This document shows positions 50,295 through 56,700 of a stretch of 64,000 nucleotides of DNA, one piece after another (position 1 is the stretch's first letter; the number at the start of each line of letters is the position of its first letter). The notes under the pieces were generated by a model. That model did no database searches. It saw nothing but the letters and a program-made list of their open reading frames with translations, and was not told the DNA's origin. The stretch lies in NCBI GenBank assembly GCA_964464965.1, contig CAYXHM010000003.1, positions 434,001 to 498,000 of the forward strand, in the 5' to 3' direction. This stretch comes from UBA5543 sp964464965 (GTDB lineage Bacteria > Bacteroidota > Bacteroidia > Chitinophagales > Chitinophagaceae). The translations under genes and the position numbers were made by a program.

Positions 50295-51026
50295 ATGAAA
50301 CGGATACTACCTATGCTATTACTGCAGTGCCTGTGTATTACAGTGCAAGGGCAGAATCTTCTTATTGAAGCAGGAGCAGGTATTGCGGGGAATACCGGCA
50401 TAAAAAACAGGGATATACGCAGCAGGGGCAAGGGGTTTGCAGCACCCGGGGTGCATATGGCCCTGATGGCTGACATGAAACGGTGGCAGGTGGGCGTTAT
50501 CGGCGATGTTTACAGCATCAGGCATAGTACTTCTTTTGTGTACGAGCAATATCTTACCCCCGATGGAGCCTATGCTACGCAATATACCAACACAGGTGTA
50601 CCTGCTTTAACTATATCAGCATTAGGCAACTATAAGCTCCCTGTTGCCAAATCGGGCAGTTATGTGTTTGCAGGGCCGCGGGCAGGGGTTATACTTTTCC
50701 CGGGCAAAAATGTAGCCCTGTACGAATGGACAATGAGCAGTACACCTGAATTTATATATGGCTTACAGGCGGGTTTTTGTACACACAGCAATGCCAGGTT
50801 TTCTACAGGCTTTATGTTGTCGTGGCAGCAATACCAAAGTAGCAAGCAACTGTCCTATGTCTCTGTCTATATGTATGAAGATGTCAATAAGATGAAGCAT
50901 TATATACATACACCAATCAGTAAGTTTTTGCCCTATACGGTGAATACCTATAATGTGCAGGTATTTTTAAGATATAACCTGCACCTGGAAAAGAAGGTTA
51001 AAAAAGCAGAGCAACAGGAAGATTAA
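50295..51026 (+). CDS. Outer-membrane beta-barrel protein
   Basis: 243 residues: signal peptide (MKRILPMLLLQCLCITVQG, then QN), then strands such as LLIEAGAGIAGNTGIKNRDI, MALMADMKRWQVGVIGDVYS and SYVFAGPRAGVILFPGKNVA. The AGPRAG segment parallels YAGPMAG and YAGPAVG of the barrels at 4041 and 4756, a shared class. Followed after 52 bp by the CWxC mini-lipoproteins. The C-terminus is charged (LEKKVKKAEQQED), unusual for an OMP, whose last residue is normally aromatic, so insertion may follow a different signal. Confidence 0.6.
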   Translation: MKRILPMLLLQCLCITVQGQNLLIEAGAGIAGNTGIKNRDIRSRGKGFAAPGVHMALMADMKRWQVGVIGDVYSIRHSTSFVYEQYLTPDGAYATQYTNTGVPALTISALGNYKLPVAKSGSYVFAGPRAGVILFPGKNVALYEWTMSSTPEFIYGLQAGFCTHSNARFSTGFMLSWQQYQSSKQLSYVSVYMYEDVNKMKHYIHTPISKFLPYTVNTYNVQVFLRYNLHLEKKVKKAEQQED

Positions 51027-51078
51027 GGACAGATGAAAGTTTTTTTTACCGTAACACAATGAATTATTTTTACTGCCA

Positions 51079-51315
51079 ATGAACCGGATACTACCCATAC
51101 TGCTACTGTGCCTGGGTATGGCAGCATGTAAAGAAGAACGCCTGCAATGCTGGAACTGCAGCTATACCTACAGCGGCAACCTGCCCGATAGCACCGGCGA
51201 TACAACACTGTGCAACCTGACCATAACTGATATAGAAATAAGGCAGGATAAAGCTTTTGATGGTGGCGCCGCGGGTTATAAAAGCTGGACGATAACCAAC
51301 TGTAAGGAAAAATGA
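51079..51315 (+). CDS. CWxC mini-lipoprotein (array member 1)
   Basis: 78 residues: signal MNRILPILLLCLGMAAC, then KEERLQCWNCSYTYSG, TTLCNLTITDIEIRQDK and the end SWTITNCKEK. Cys pattern: lipobox, CWNC, central C, final NC, shared with the next three genes and 15615. The mature part is about 60 residues, with four Cys after the lipidated one. Disulphide- or metal-binding is plausible (inference). First of a four-gene array with the same polarity. Confidence 0.65.
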   Translation: MNRILPILLLCLGMAACKEERLQCWNCSYTYSGNLPDSTGDTTLCNLTITDIEIRQDKAFDGGAAGYKSWTITNCKEK

Positions 51316-51415
51316 AGACCAGGCGAATCCTGTACCCGGGATATAAGTTAAAATTAAAGATAGCGGCAACACAGATTGTGCAAAATGACCTATTTTAGCA
51401 TTATAAATATCCCTG

Positions 51416-51646
51416 ATGCGAAAATTTTTATTTCTGGTAGTGGCCTCTGCAATGTTAGCTTCCTGTAGCAAGGAGTCTTGCTGGGAATGCGATGTGACTA
51501 CCGCAGGCGGATTGAATTACAGGGAAGAATTTTGCGACCGCAGCAAAAAAGAAATACAGGAGATGCAGGACAACCCCCTTGTTACCAAAGACAACGCAGG
51601 GGAAATCATATTCAGCACCAGTTTCAGCAATTGCACCCGTAAGTAA
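51416..51646 (+). CDS. CWxC mini-lipoprotein (array member 2)
   Basis: 76 residues: signal MRKFLFLVVASAMLASC, then SKESCWECDVTTAGG, EEFCDRSKKEIQEMQDN and the end STSFSNCTRK. Same Cys spacing as its neighbours (CWEC, FCDR, SNC). 5 bp before the next gene's start, so these two are cotranscribed. A secreted lipid-anchored protein of unknown role. Confidence 0.65.
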   Translation: MRKFLFLVVASAMLASCSKESCWECDVTTAGGLNYREEFCDRSKKEIQEMQDNPLVTKDNAGEIIFSTSFSNCTRK

Positions 51647-51651
51647 TATAT

Positions 51652-51894
51652 ATGTACAGGCTACTCATCATTTTAATACCGGCCATGCTGGCCATGGGTT
51701 GCAGCAAAGACAGGAAAAGCTGCTGGGGCTGCGTGATGGTATATACCGATGGGTACGTAGCATCGTACAGGGACAGTATGATATGTGATAAAACACAGGC
51801 CGAAATAAATGACATGAAGGGCAAGGTGTATGATGCTACCGCACAGGGCTACCGCACGGTTGAGATAAATAACTGCAGCCGCATAAGGGAATAA
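51652..51894 (+). CDS. CWxC mini-lipoprotein (array member 3)
   Basis: 80 residues: signal MYRLLIILIPAMLAMGC, then SKDRKSCWGCVMVYTDG, SMICDKTQAEINDMKGK and the end VEINNCSRIRE. Cys pattern CWGC, ICDK, NNC. The ICDKTQAEIN segment parallels CEKTGIEMAD of the next gene. Begins 5 bp after the previous stop. Function unknown. Confidence 0.65.
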   Translation: MYRLLIILIPAMLAMGCSKDRKSCWGCVMVYTDGYVASYRDSMICDKTQAEINDMKGKVYDATAQGYRTVEINNCSRIRE

Positions 51895-51958
51895 CATATT
51901 TGCTATAAATATGCGATACAATGCGTTATTTTGTGGCAAAACCCCCGGATTATACAAA

Positions 51959-52255
51959 ATGAAAAAAATATTTCTACCTCTTGCTGTAATAATTGCATTT
52001 TCTGCATGTAACAGGACACCCCGTACAGAAATTATTGACAATAACCCCAGGCTATGCTGGTCTTGCACACAATATATCAGGACATCTGTAACCGGCCTTG
52101 ATTATAAATATGTGGTGGAGAAAGACACAGTTATCTGTGAAAAAACCGGCATAGAAATGGCAGATATCATGGCGAAAAGAGATACCGGCAGAATTACCAT
52201 TTCAAATTATACCATGCTGAACGTAAACAGCATTGAGGAGTGCAGCGTGCGGTAA
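51959..52255 (+). CDS. CWxC mini-lipoprotein (array member 4)
   Basis: Start at 51959 (MKKIFLPLAVIIAFSAC) gives a signal and lipobox; 98 residues. Contains NNPRLCWSCTQYIRTS, DTVICEKTGIEMADIMAK and ends NVNSIEECSVR. It keeps the CWSC/ICEK/EEC pattern and is the longest member. The next gene is the opposite-strand dioxygenase, whose stop begins 5 bp after this one. Confidence 0.65.
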   Translation: MKKIFLPLAVIIAFSACNRTPRTEIIDNNPRLCWSCTQYIRTSVTGLDYKYVVEKDTVICEKTGIEMADIMAKRDTGRITISNYTMLNVNSIEECSVR

Positions 52256-52259
52256 AACA

Positions 52260-53150
52260 CTAAGCAATTTTTACAGAGGTCATAGTAAGCGAGCCTGCTA
52301 CTGCTTTATCATTAAAGAAAGTGGCAGTCTCGTTTTTGCGTTGCAGGGCCAGCGCGTACAGCAGCGGGTAGTAGTGGTCGGGCGTGGGTATGGCCAGCTT
52401 TGCTGCCTTGCTCAGGCTTTCATACGCTACCAGCGCGCCATGGTCGCCATTGCCTATTTTGTCTTTAAAAATACTGTTCATCTCGTGCGCCCAGTCAAAA
52501 CCATATTCCTCGTTTATCCTGCCAAAGTCTCCCCCCGGTAGCGACATCATGCCCAGGTTATGCACCATATTGCCACTGCCCATTATCAGCACGCCCTTTT
52601 TGCGCAGGGCCTGTAGTTCTTTGGCCAGGTCGTAGTGGTATTGTGGTGGTTTATTATAGTCAATGCTCAGTTGCAGCATAGGTATATCAGCATTGGGGTA
52701 CATCACTTTTACCACGCTCCACGCCCCGTGGTCCAGACCCCAGTCATGGTCCAGTCCTACGCTTGTATATGTAATCAGCGAGGCGGTTTCTTTAGCCAGA
52801 GAGGGCTGCCCCGGTGCCGGGTATTCCACATCGAACAGTGCTTTGGGGAAACCTCCAAAATCGTGGATGGTTTTGGGCTTTTCCATAGCAGTGATGTGCG
52901 TACCACGCGTCAGCCAGTGGGCAGAAACTATGAGCACGGCCTTGGGTACGGGTATCTCTTTGGCCATCTGCACCCAGCGTTGGGTAAATTCGTTATCCTC
53001 GATAGCATTCATAGGTGAGCCGTGCCCTACAAACAGTACCGGCATGTATTCACCCTGTTCTTCAAGTTCATTCGTAAAATTTTTAAAAGCTGCTAAAGTG
53101 CCCATAGCTGTTACCCCTCCTAAGATTGCCAGAAATTGTTTGCGTTTCAT
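52260..53150 (-). CDS. ygiD: 4,5-DOPA dioxygenase extradiol-like (YgiD/LigB family)
   Basis: 296 residues. Catalytic features are VLFVGHGSPMNAIE (about 39-52), VLIVSAHWLTRG (about 73-84), the motif IMGSGNMVHNLGMM (about 192-205) and DHYYPLLYALAL near the C-terminus, typical of the LigB/YgiD family with a metal held by the His residues of these segments. The reaction is extradiol cleavage of DOPA or related catechols. The N-terminus MKRKQFLAILGGVTAMGTLA looks like a signal sequence, unlike the cytoplasmic E. coli enzyme, suggesting export. The substrate here is unknown. Confidence 0.85.
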   Translation of the reverse strand: MKRKQFLAILGGVTAMGTLAAFKNFTNELEEQGEYMPVLFVGHGSPMNAIEDNEFTQRWVQMAKEIPVPKAVLIVSAHWLTRGTHITAMEKPKTIHDFGGFPKALFDVEYPAPGQPSLAKETASLITYTSVGLDHDWGLDHGAWSVVKVMYPNADIPMLQLSIDYNKPPQYHYDLAKELQALRKKGVLIMGSGNMVHNLGMMSLPGGDFGRINEEYGFDWAHEMNSIFKDKIGNGDHGALVAYESLSKAAKLAIPTPDHYYPLLYALALQRKNETATFFNDKAVAGSLTMTSVKIA

Positions 53151-53257
53151 TACTGCCGTTTACCAATGTTGTAAAGGTCTTACTAATTATCGAAAACTTG
53201 TATAAGACTGTCTTATAGCTGTATAATGTAGGTACATTAATCAGTGTGTGGCAAATA

Positions 53258-53283
53258 AAACCTCCCGTGAATACGGGAGGTTT
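53258..53283 (-). terminator. Orphan terminator-like hairpin
   Basis: An 11-bp perfect stem AAACCTCCCGT/ACGGGAGGTTT with a GAAT loop and TTTT on the minus strand. No reading frame ends next to it; the gene at 53509 has its own terminator at 53453. Confidence 0.7.
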
Positions 53284-53433
53284 CAACCAGTGTACTAAAA
53301 AACAATTTTCTCTTACTCTAATTGCACAGAAAGTTTCCATGCGGGATGTATAGTTTTTTTAAGGGATAAAAAAACATTTTCTGTATCATGAAAATAGTTT
53401 TCTTAAGCCGGGGAGGGTAATAAATGACAGTTC

Positions 53434-53450
53434 GTTAACGAGCCGTTAAC
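53434..53450 (-). promoter_or_regulatory. Two GTTAAC half-sites, 11 bp apart
   Basis: GTTAAC at 53434-53439 and 53445-53450. Next to the terminator of the beta-sandwich gene and upstream (minus strand) of the orphan terminator. No supported gene in 53151-53508. Confidence 0.3.
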
Positions 53451-53452
53451 AA

Positions 53453-53483
53453 AAAGCCCCCAGAGGTAAAAACCACAGGGGGA
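53453..53483 (-). terminator. Terminator of the beta-sandwich gene
   Basis: GCCCCC/GGGGG arms with an imperfect inner part, T-run after it on the minus strand (CTTTTTG). Confidence 0.7.
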
Positions 53484-53508
53484 GTTATCTATTACAATTT
53501 AAAAACGC

Positions 53509-54072
53509 CTATTGTTGAGTAGCGGTATAAACCACATCTACCGCATATGTACCTGCAGGGTATGCAAAGCCAGGTGTGGCTTTGTATTGTACACTGAAAG
53601 TCTGGTTGCCACCACGGCTGCCATTGCTTATAAGAGATTGGTTTGCATTGGTTAAAGTAGCATAGCCCGTAGTAGTAAAGGGAGATGCTACAGCGCCGCC
53701 TGTACCGTTAGCGGTAACTTTTACACCTAATACACCGCTTACCGGCATAGATGGTGCAGGTGTAGTAGAACCTGTATAAGAAAATTTGTCGCTGCTTGTT
53801 TTTACAGTTACAGAGAAGTTTTTGTTAGAACGTACTTTCAGCTCCTGCGCTTCGCTTTCTACGCCGTTTGCATAGTCGTTTACAGTTGTGAAGGGGATAG
53901 ACACATCTGCGCCTGTTGTACTGCTGTTGCCGGTAAACGTCAGTTCTATAGCGTTGCTTAATGACAGGTTTACAGACTGGGAAGCAGAAGAAGTTTGGTT
54001 AGCCTGGTTTTGAGCGTTGGCAGCAAGACCAAGAGAAGTAAGGATAGTAACGAATAATGCGATCTTTTTCAT
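53509..54072 (-). CDS. Secreted beta-sandwich protein (paralog 1)
   Basis: Start at 54072 (MKKIALFVTILTSLGLAANA, then QNQANQ) gives the signal; 16 upstream in-frame codons are rejected. 187 residues. SVNLSLSNAIELTFTGNSST, VNDYANGVESEAQELKVRSN and the end FAYPAGTYAVDVVYTATQQ resemble WxL/DUF4402-like or fimbrial beta-sandwich domains. About 60% alike to the 225-residue paralog at 54299, whose Gly/Asn-rich insert it lacks. The promoter box CATCTTTG lies 46-53 bp upstream, with a phased GTTA array 37 bp further. A secreted or surface fibre component is inferred. Confidence 0.7.
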   Translation of the reverse strand: MKKIALFVTILTSLGLAANAQNQANQTSSASQSVNLSLSNAIELTFTGNSSTTGADVSIPFTTVNDYANGVESEAQELKVRSNKNFSVTVKTSSDKFSYTGSTTPAPSMPVSGVLGVKVTANGTGGAVASPFTTTGYATLTNANQSLISNGSRGGNQTFSVQYKATPGFAYPAGTYAVDVVYTATQQ

Positions 54073-54117
54073 TTTGTTTGTTTGTTTGTTTGTTTGTTGT
54101 TGTTTGCTATTGTGATA

Positions 54118-54200
54118 CAAAGATGCGGCGCCCTACACTTCAGGGCAAGAAAACACGCCCGCTTAACCGTGGGTTTGCAAGCGGCTAACGACCCGTTAAC
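54118..54200 (-). promoter_or_regulatory. 11-bp-phased GTTA array plus -7 box (gene at 54072)
   Basis: On the minus strand: GTTAAC, GTTAGC, GCAAAC, GTTAAG at 54200-54195, 54189-54184, 54178-54173 and 54167-54162. The last unit ends 44 bp before the G (54118) of CATCTTTG, as in the array at 55051. A GCCCT/AGGGC inverted repeat with 7-base loop (54130-54146) lies between. Confidence 0.7.
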
Positions 54201-54257
54201 AATTGCGGTATAGCTTATTATGCCCGGATGCAGGCAGGTAAAGGCTTTAAACGAAAA

Positions 54258-54278
54258 CAGCCCCCTTAAAGGGGGCTG
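54258..54278 (-). terminator. Rho-independent terminator
   Basis: 8-bp perfect stem CAGCCCCC/GGGGGCTG with a 5-base loop, 21 bp after the stop at 54299, T-rich on the minus strand. Confidence 0.8.
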
Positions 54279-54298
54279 CAGTATAAAATAAAAGGATG

Positions 54299-54976
54299 TT
54301 ATTGTTGTGTTGCAGTATATACTACATCTACAGAATAGCTGCCTGCAGGGTATGCAAAGCCGGGTGTAGCTTTATACTGTACGTTGAAGGTCTGGTTGCC
54401 GCCACGGTCTGCACCTGATATGAGGGGCTGGTTGCTTGCCGTAAGGGTAGCATATTTAGACGCTGAAAAAGAACCTGCAATGCTGCCACCTGTATTGTTT
54501 GCTGTAACCTTCAGGCCCAGTACACCTGTAACCGGCATAGAAGGCACCGGTGTTGTATTGCCAGAGTAGGTAAACTTATCGGAATTTGCTTTTACAGCTA
54601 CGGTAAAGTCTTTATTTGAGCTGATTTTCAACTGCTGTACACTGCTTTCTACGCCATTGGCATAATCGTTAACTGTGATAAATGCCAGGGAAACATCTTC
54701 GCCATATGCGCTCATGTTGTCGTTAAACGTGATTTCTATAGCGTTGGACAATACCACGTTGGTAGAATGATGTGCGCCTGCGCTTTCACCACCTGTTGCG
54801 TCGCCGCCATTACCACCCCCATTGTTGCCGTTGTTATGGCCATAGCCGTTCCCGTTACCATTCTGGCCTACATGGTTAGATGTTTTGTCCTGGCCGTTTC
54901 CGTTCCCGTTGCCTTGCGCATAGCCTGCAAGCCCGAGACTGAGAAGAAATGCAGATAATAGAATTGATTTTTTCAT
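54299..54976 (-). CDS. Secreted beta-sandwich protein with Gly/Asn-rich insert (paralog 2)
   Basis: Start at 54976 (MKKSILLSAFLLSLGLAGYA). 225 residues. Right after the signal a low-complexity Gly/Asn insert of about 45 residues (GNGNGNGQDK, GNGNGYGHNNGNNGGGNGG), then the same fold as paralog 1: TNVVLSNAIEITFNDNMSAY, VNDYANGVESSVQQLKISSN, MPVTGVLGLKVTANNTGG and FAYPAGSYSVDVVYTATQQ. The long upstream in-frame extension is rejected. Promoter CATCTTTG at 55007-55014 and four GTTA units upstream, with the same spacing as paralog 1, so they share regulation. Confidence 0.7.
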   Translation of the reverse strand: MKKSILLSAFLLSLGLAGYAQGNGNGNGQDKTSNHVGQNGNGNGYGHNNGNNGGGNGGDATGGESAGAHHSTNVVLSNAIEITFNDNMSAYGEDVSLAFITVNDYANGVESSVQQLKISSNKDFTVAVKANSDKFTYSGNTTPVPSMPVTGVLGLKVTANNTGGSIAGSFSASKYATLTASNQPLISGADRGGNQTFNVQYKATPGFAYPAGSYSVDVVYTATQQ

Positions 54977-55006
54977 TTTGTGTTTGATTGAGTGTTTGTT
55001 GTGTGG

Positions 55007-55089
55007 CAAAGATGCAATTGCCTTTCTCTGTATGAAAGGCAATTGGCCTGGTTAACGCCCGGTTCACAAGTGGTTAACGAGCGGTTAAC
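55007..55089 (-). promoter_or_regulatory. 11-bp-phased GTTA array plus -7 box (gene at 54976)
   Basis: On the minus strand four units GTTAAC, GTTAAC, GTGAAC, GTTAAC at 55089, 55078, 55067 and 55056 (5' ends), all 11 bp apart. From the last unit (55051) to the G of CATCTTTG (55007) is 44 bp. Between them lies a perfect 12-bp inverted repeat CAATTGCCTTTC/GAAAGGCAATTG (55015-55045, 7-base loop). Confidence 0.75.
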
Positions 55090-55177
55090 AATTTCCGTGG
55101 TGTATAGTTGCTGTTTTGTGGTCTGAAGTAATACCGGTGCATTGATTAACTTTACGCCCACTTAGCACTGATATACA

Positions 55178-56224
55178 TTGAGAGCAGACTTTAGCAACGC
55201 AGACATCAACAGCCTTATTACCCATTATGTAGGTAATAAACATACAGACAACAGTTTCTTTTACTCAGAGCAGGAAGTGGATATGGAAAACGAGGAACTG
55301 AAAAAGCAACTGATGGCTTATTTTACCATGCCCTTCAGGGATGTGGAGGAATATTATGAATTTTACCACGAAAGTGACATCAGCCTGAACGCAGTGAACC
55401 ATTTTGCAGAGAAGATATTTGATAAGCCGGAATCACTGCTGAAACATTCTGTAGCCATTGCCAAGCATTTGTTCGAGATATCGGACTCGCCCAATATAAA
55501 AAGCGGAGAGCTGCACATTGCCCATTTTTCAGGCGTACACCTGGATGGTGTGAGCATAGATACCATTGGTATTTACAAAACTGAAAACAGGGATGTGTTC
55601 TTTAACCTGGATAAAGGCTTTGAGGGATATAAGATAGATATACAGGAAGGGCTGAACATAGATAAGATGGACAAGGGCTGTATGATATATAATACAGCAG
55701 ATGGCATGATGCTATCGGCCATAGACAAAACCAACAAGAAAAACGAGGCGCAGTACTGGAAAGACAAGTTCCTGAAGATAATGGCGAAGGCCGATGAATA
55801 TCACCACACCACCGATTACCTGACGGCCACCAAAGAGTTTATAGTAAAACAGATACCACAGGAATACGAAGTGACCAAAGCGCAGCAGGCCGACTACCTG
55901 AACAAGTCTATAGCGTTTTTTAAGAACAATGCCGAGTTTGACGAGAAGGCTTTTGTGAGCGAAGTGTTTGAAGATAAAGACCTCATCAACTCATTTACGG
56001 GATATAAAAAAGAATATGAGCAGGAGCGTGAAATAGAATTGAGTTCAGACTTTTATATATCGGGCACGGCGGTGAAGAAATCGGCAAGGGTGTTTAAGAG
56101 TGTTATAAAACTGGACAAGAATTTTCACGTATATGTACATGGAGACCGCGACCTGATAGAAAAGGGCTATGACGAAGCGGTGGGCAAACACTACTACAAA
56201 ATATACTTCGACGAGGAGACGTAA
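55178..56224 (+). CDS. Nucleoid-associated protein (NdpA/YejK-like)
   Basis: 348 residues from TTG 55178 (MRADFSNADINSLITHYVGN; the family normally begins near this motif). Matches the 37-kDa nucleoid-associated family: HYVGNK, GELHIAHFSGVHLDGVSIDT, DIQEGLNIDKMDKGCMIYNT, YWKDKFLKIMAK and the C-terminal FHVYVHGDRDLIEKGYDEAV. The family associates with the nucleoid, but in Bacteroidota its role is not established. The lipoprotein gene that follows is on the other strand, convergent with 3 bp between stops. Confidence 0.85.
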   Translation: MRADFSNADINSLITHYVGNKHTDNSFFYSEQEVDMENEELKKQLMAYFTMPFRDVEEYYEFYHESDISLNAVNHFAEKIFDKPESLLKHSVAIAKHLFEISDSPNIKSGELHIAHFSGVHLDGVSIDTIGIYKTENRDVFFNLDKGFEGYKIDIQEGLNIDKMDKGCMIYNTADGMMLSAIDKTNKKNEAQYWKDKFLKIMAKADEYHHTTDYLTATKEFIVKQIPQEYEVTKAQQADYLNKSIAFFKNNAEFDEKAFVSEVFEDKDLINSFTGYKKEYEQEREIELSSDFYISGTAVKKSARVFKSVIKLDKNFHVYVHGDRDLIEKGYDEAVGKHYYKIYFDEET

Positions 56225-56227
56225 CCT

Positions 56228-56671
56228 TTATTTCTTTAATTCTACCAGTATCCTGCCCTGTGCTATGGGTGGTTTTGTTATGCGCTGGCTGTCCAGTGTA
56301 AAATCCATATCGTGGTAGCAATCGAGTTTTTTATCTTCCGGGCCGTCCTGCCTGTTTACATGTACGGTTATATCGTAAAGCTTATATATCCTGTCCACAG
56401 ATGGCAGGTAGATGATATAGTCTTTAGGGTTGTAGGCATCGTGGCTTATGTATAGCTGGTTTACATTGCTGGGGGCAATAAAGGTATCTACTATCATAGG
56501 TTGTTTGAACCCTTTGTCAAACACCATCGCGACAATAGTATCCCATTCACTGACGCTGTATTGCTGGTTGTACAGGGCAATCTCCGGCATTTTGCATACA
56601 TGCGATACTATGCGCTCTTTCTTACAGGCTGCTGCAAAAATAAGTACCAGGAACAGGTAGCGGGTTTTCAT
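56228..56671 (-). CDS. Lipoprotein, paralog of the one at 43802
   Basis: 147 residues; signal MKTRYLFLVLIFAAAC, then KKERIVSHVCKMPEI. The middle has QPMIVDTFIAPSNVNQLYIS and DYIIYLPSVDRIYKLYDITV, matching DYIIEIPGANKRYTI of the 43802 lipoprotein, and both follow with CY. Ends PIAQGRILVELKK. Beta-rich. Convergent with the nucleoid gene. Function unknown. Confidence 0.6.
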   Translation of the reverse strand: MKTRYLFLVLIFAAACKKERIVSHVCKMPEIALYNQQYSVSEWDTIVAMVFDKGFKQPMIVDTFIAPSNVNQLYISHDAYNPKDYIIYLPSVDRIYKLYDITVHVNRQDGPEDKKLDCYHDMDFTLDSQRITKPPIAQGRILVELKK

Positions 56672-56700
56672 ACCACTGTAACGTTTGTGCTGCTAAAATA

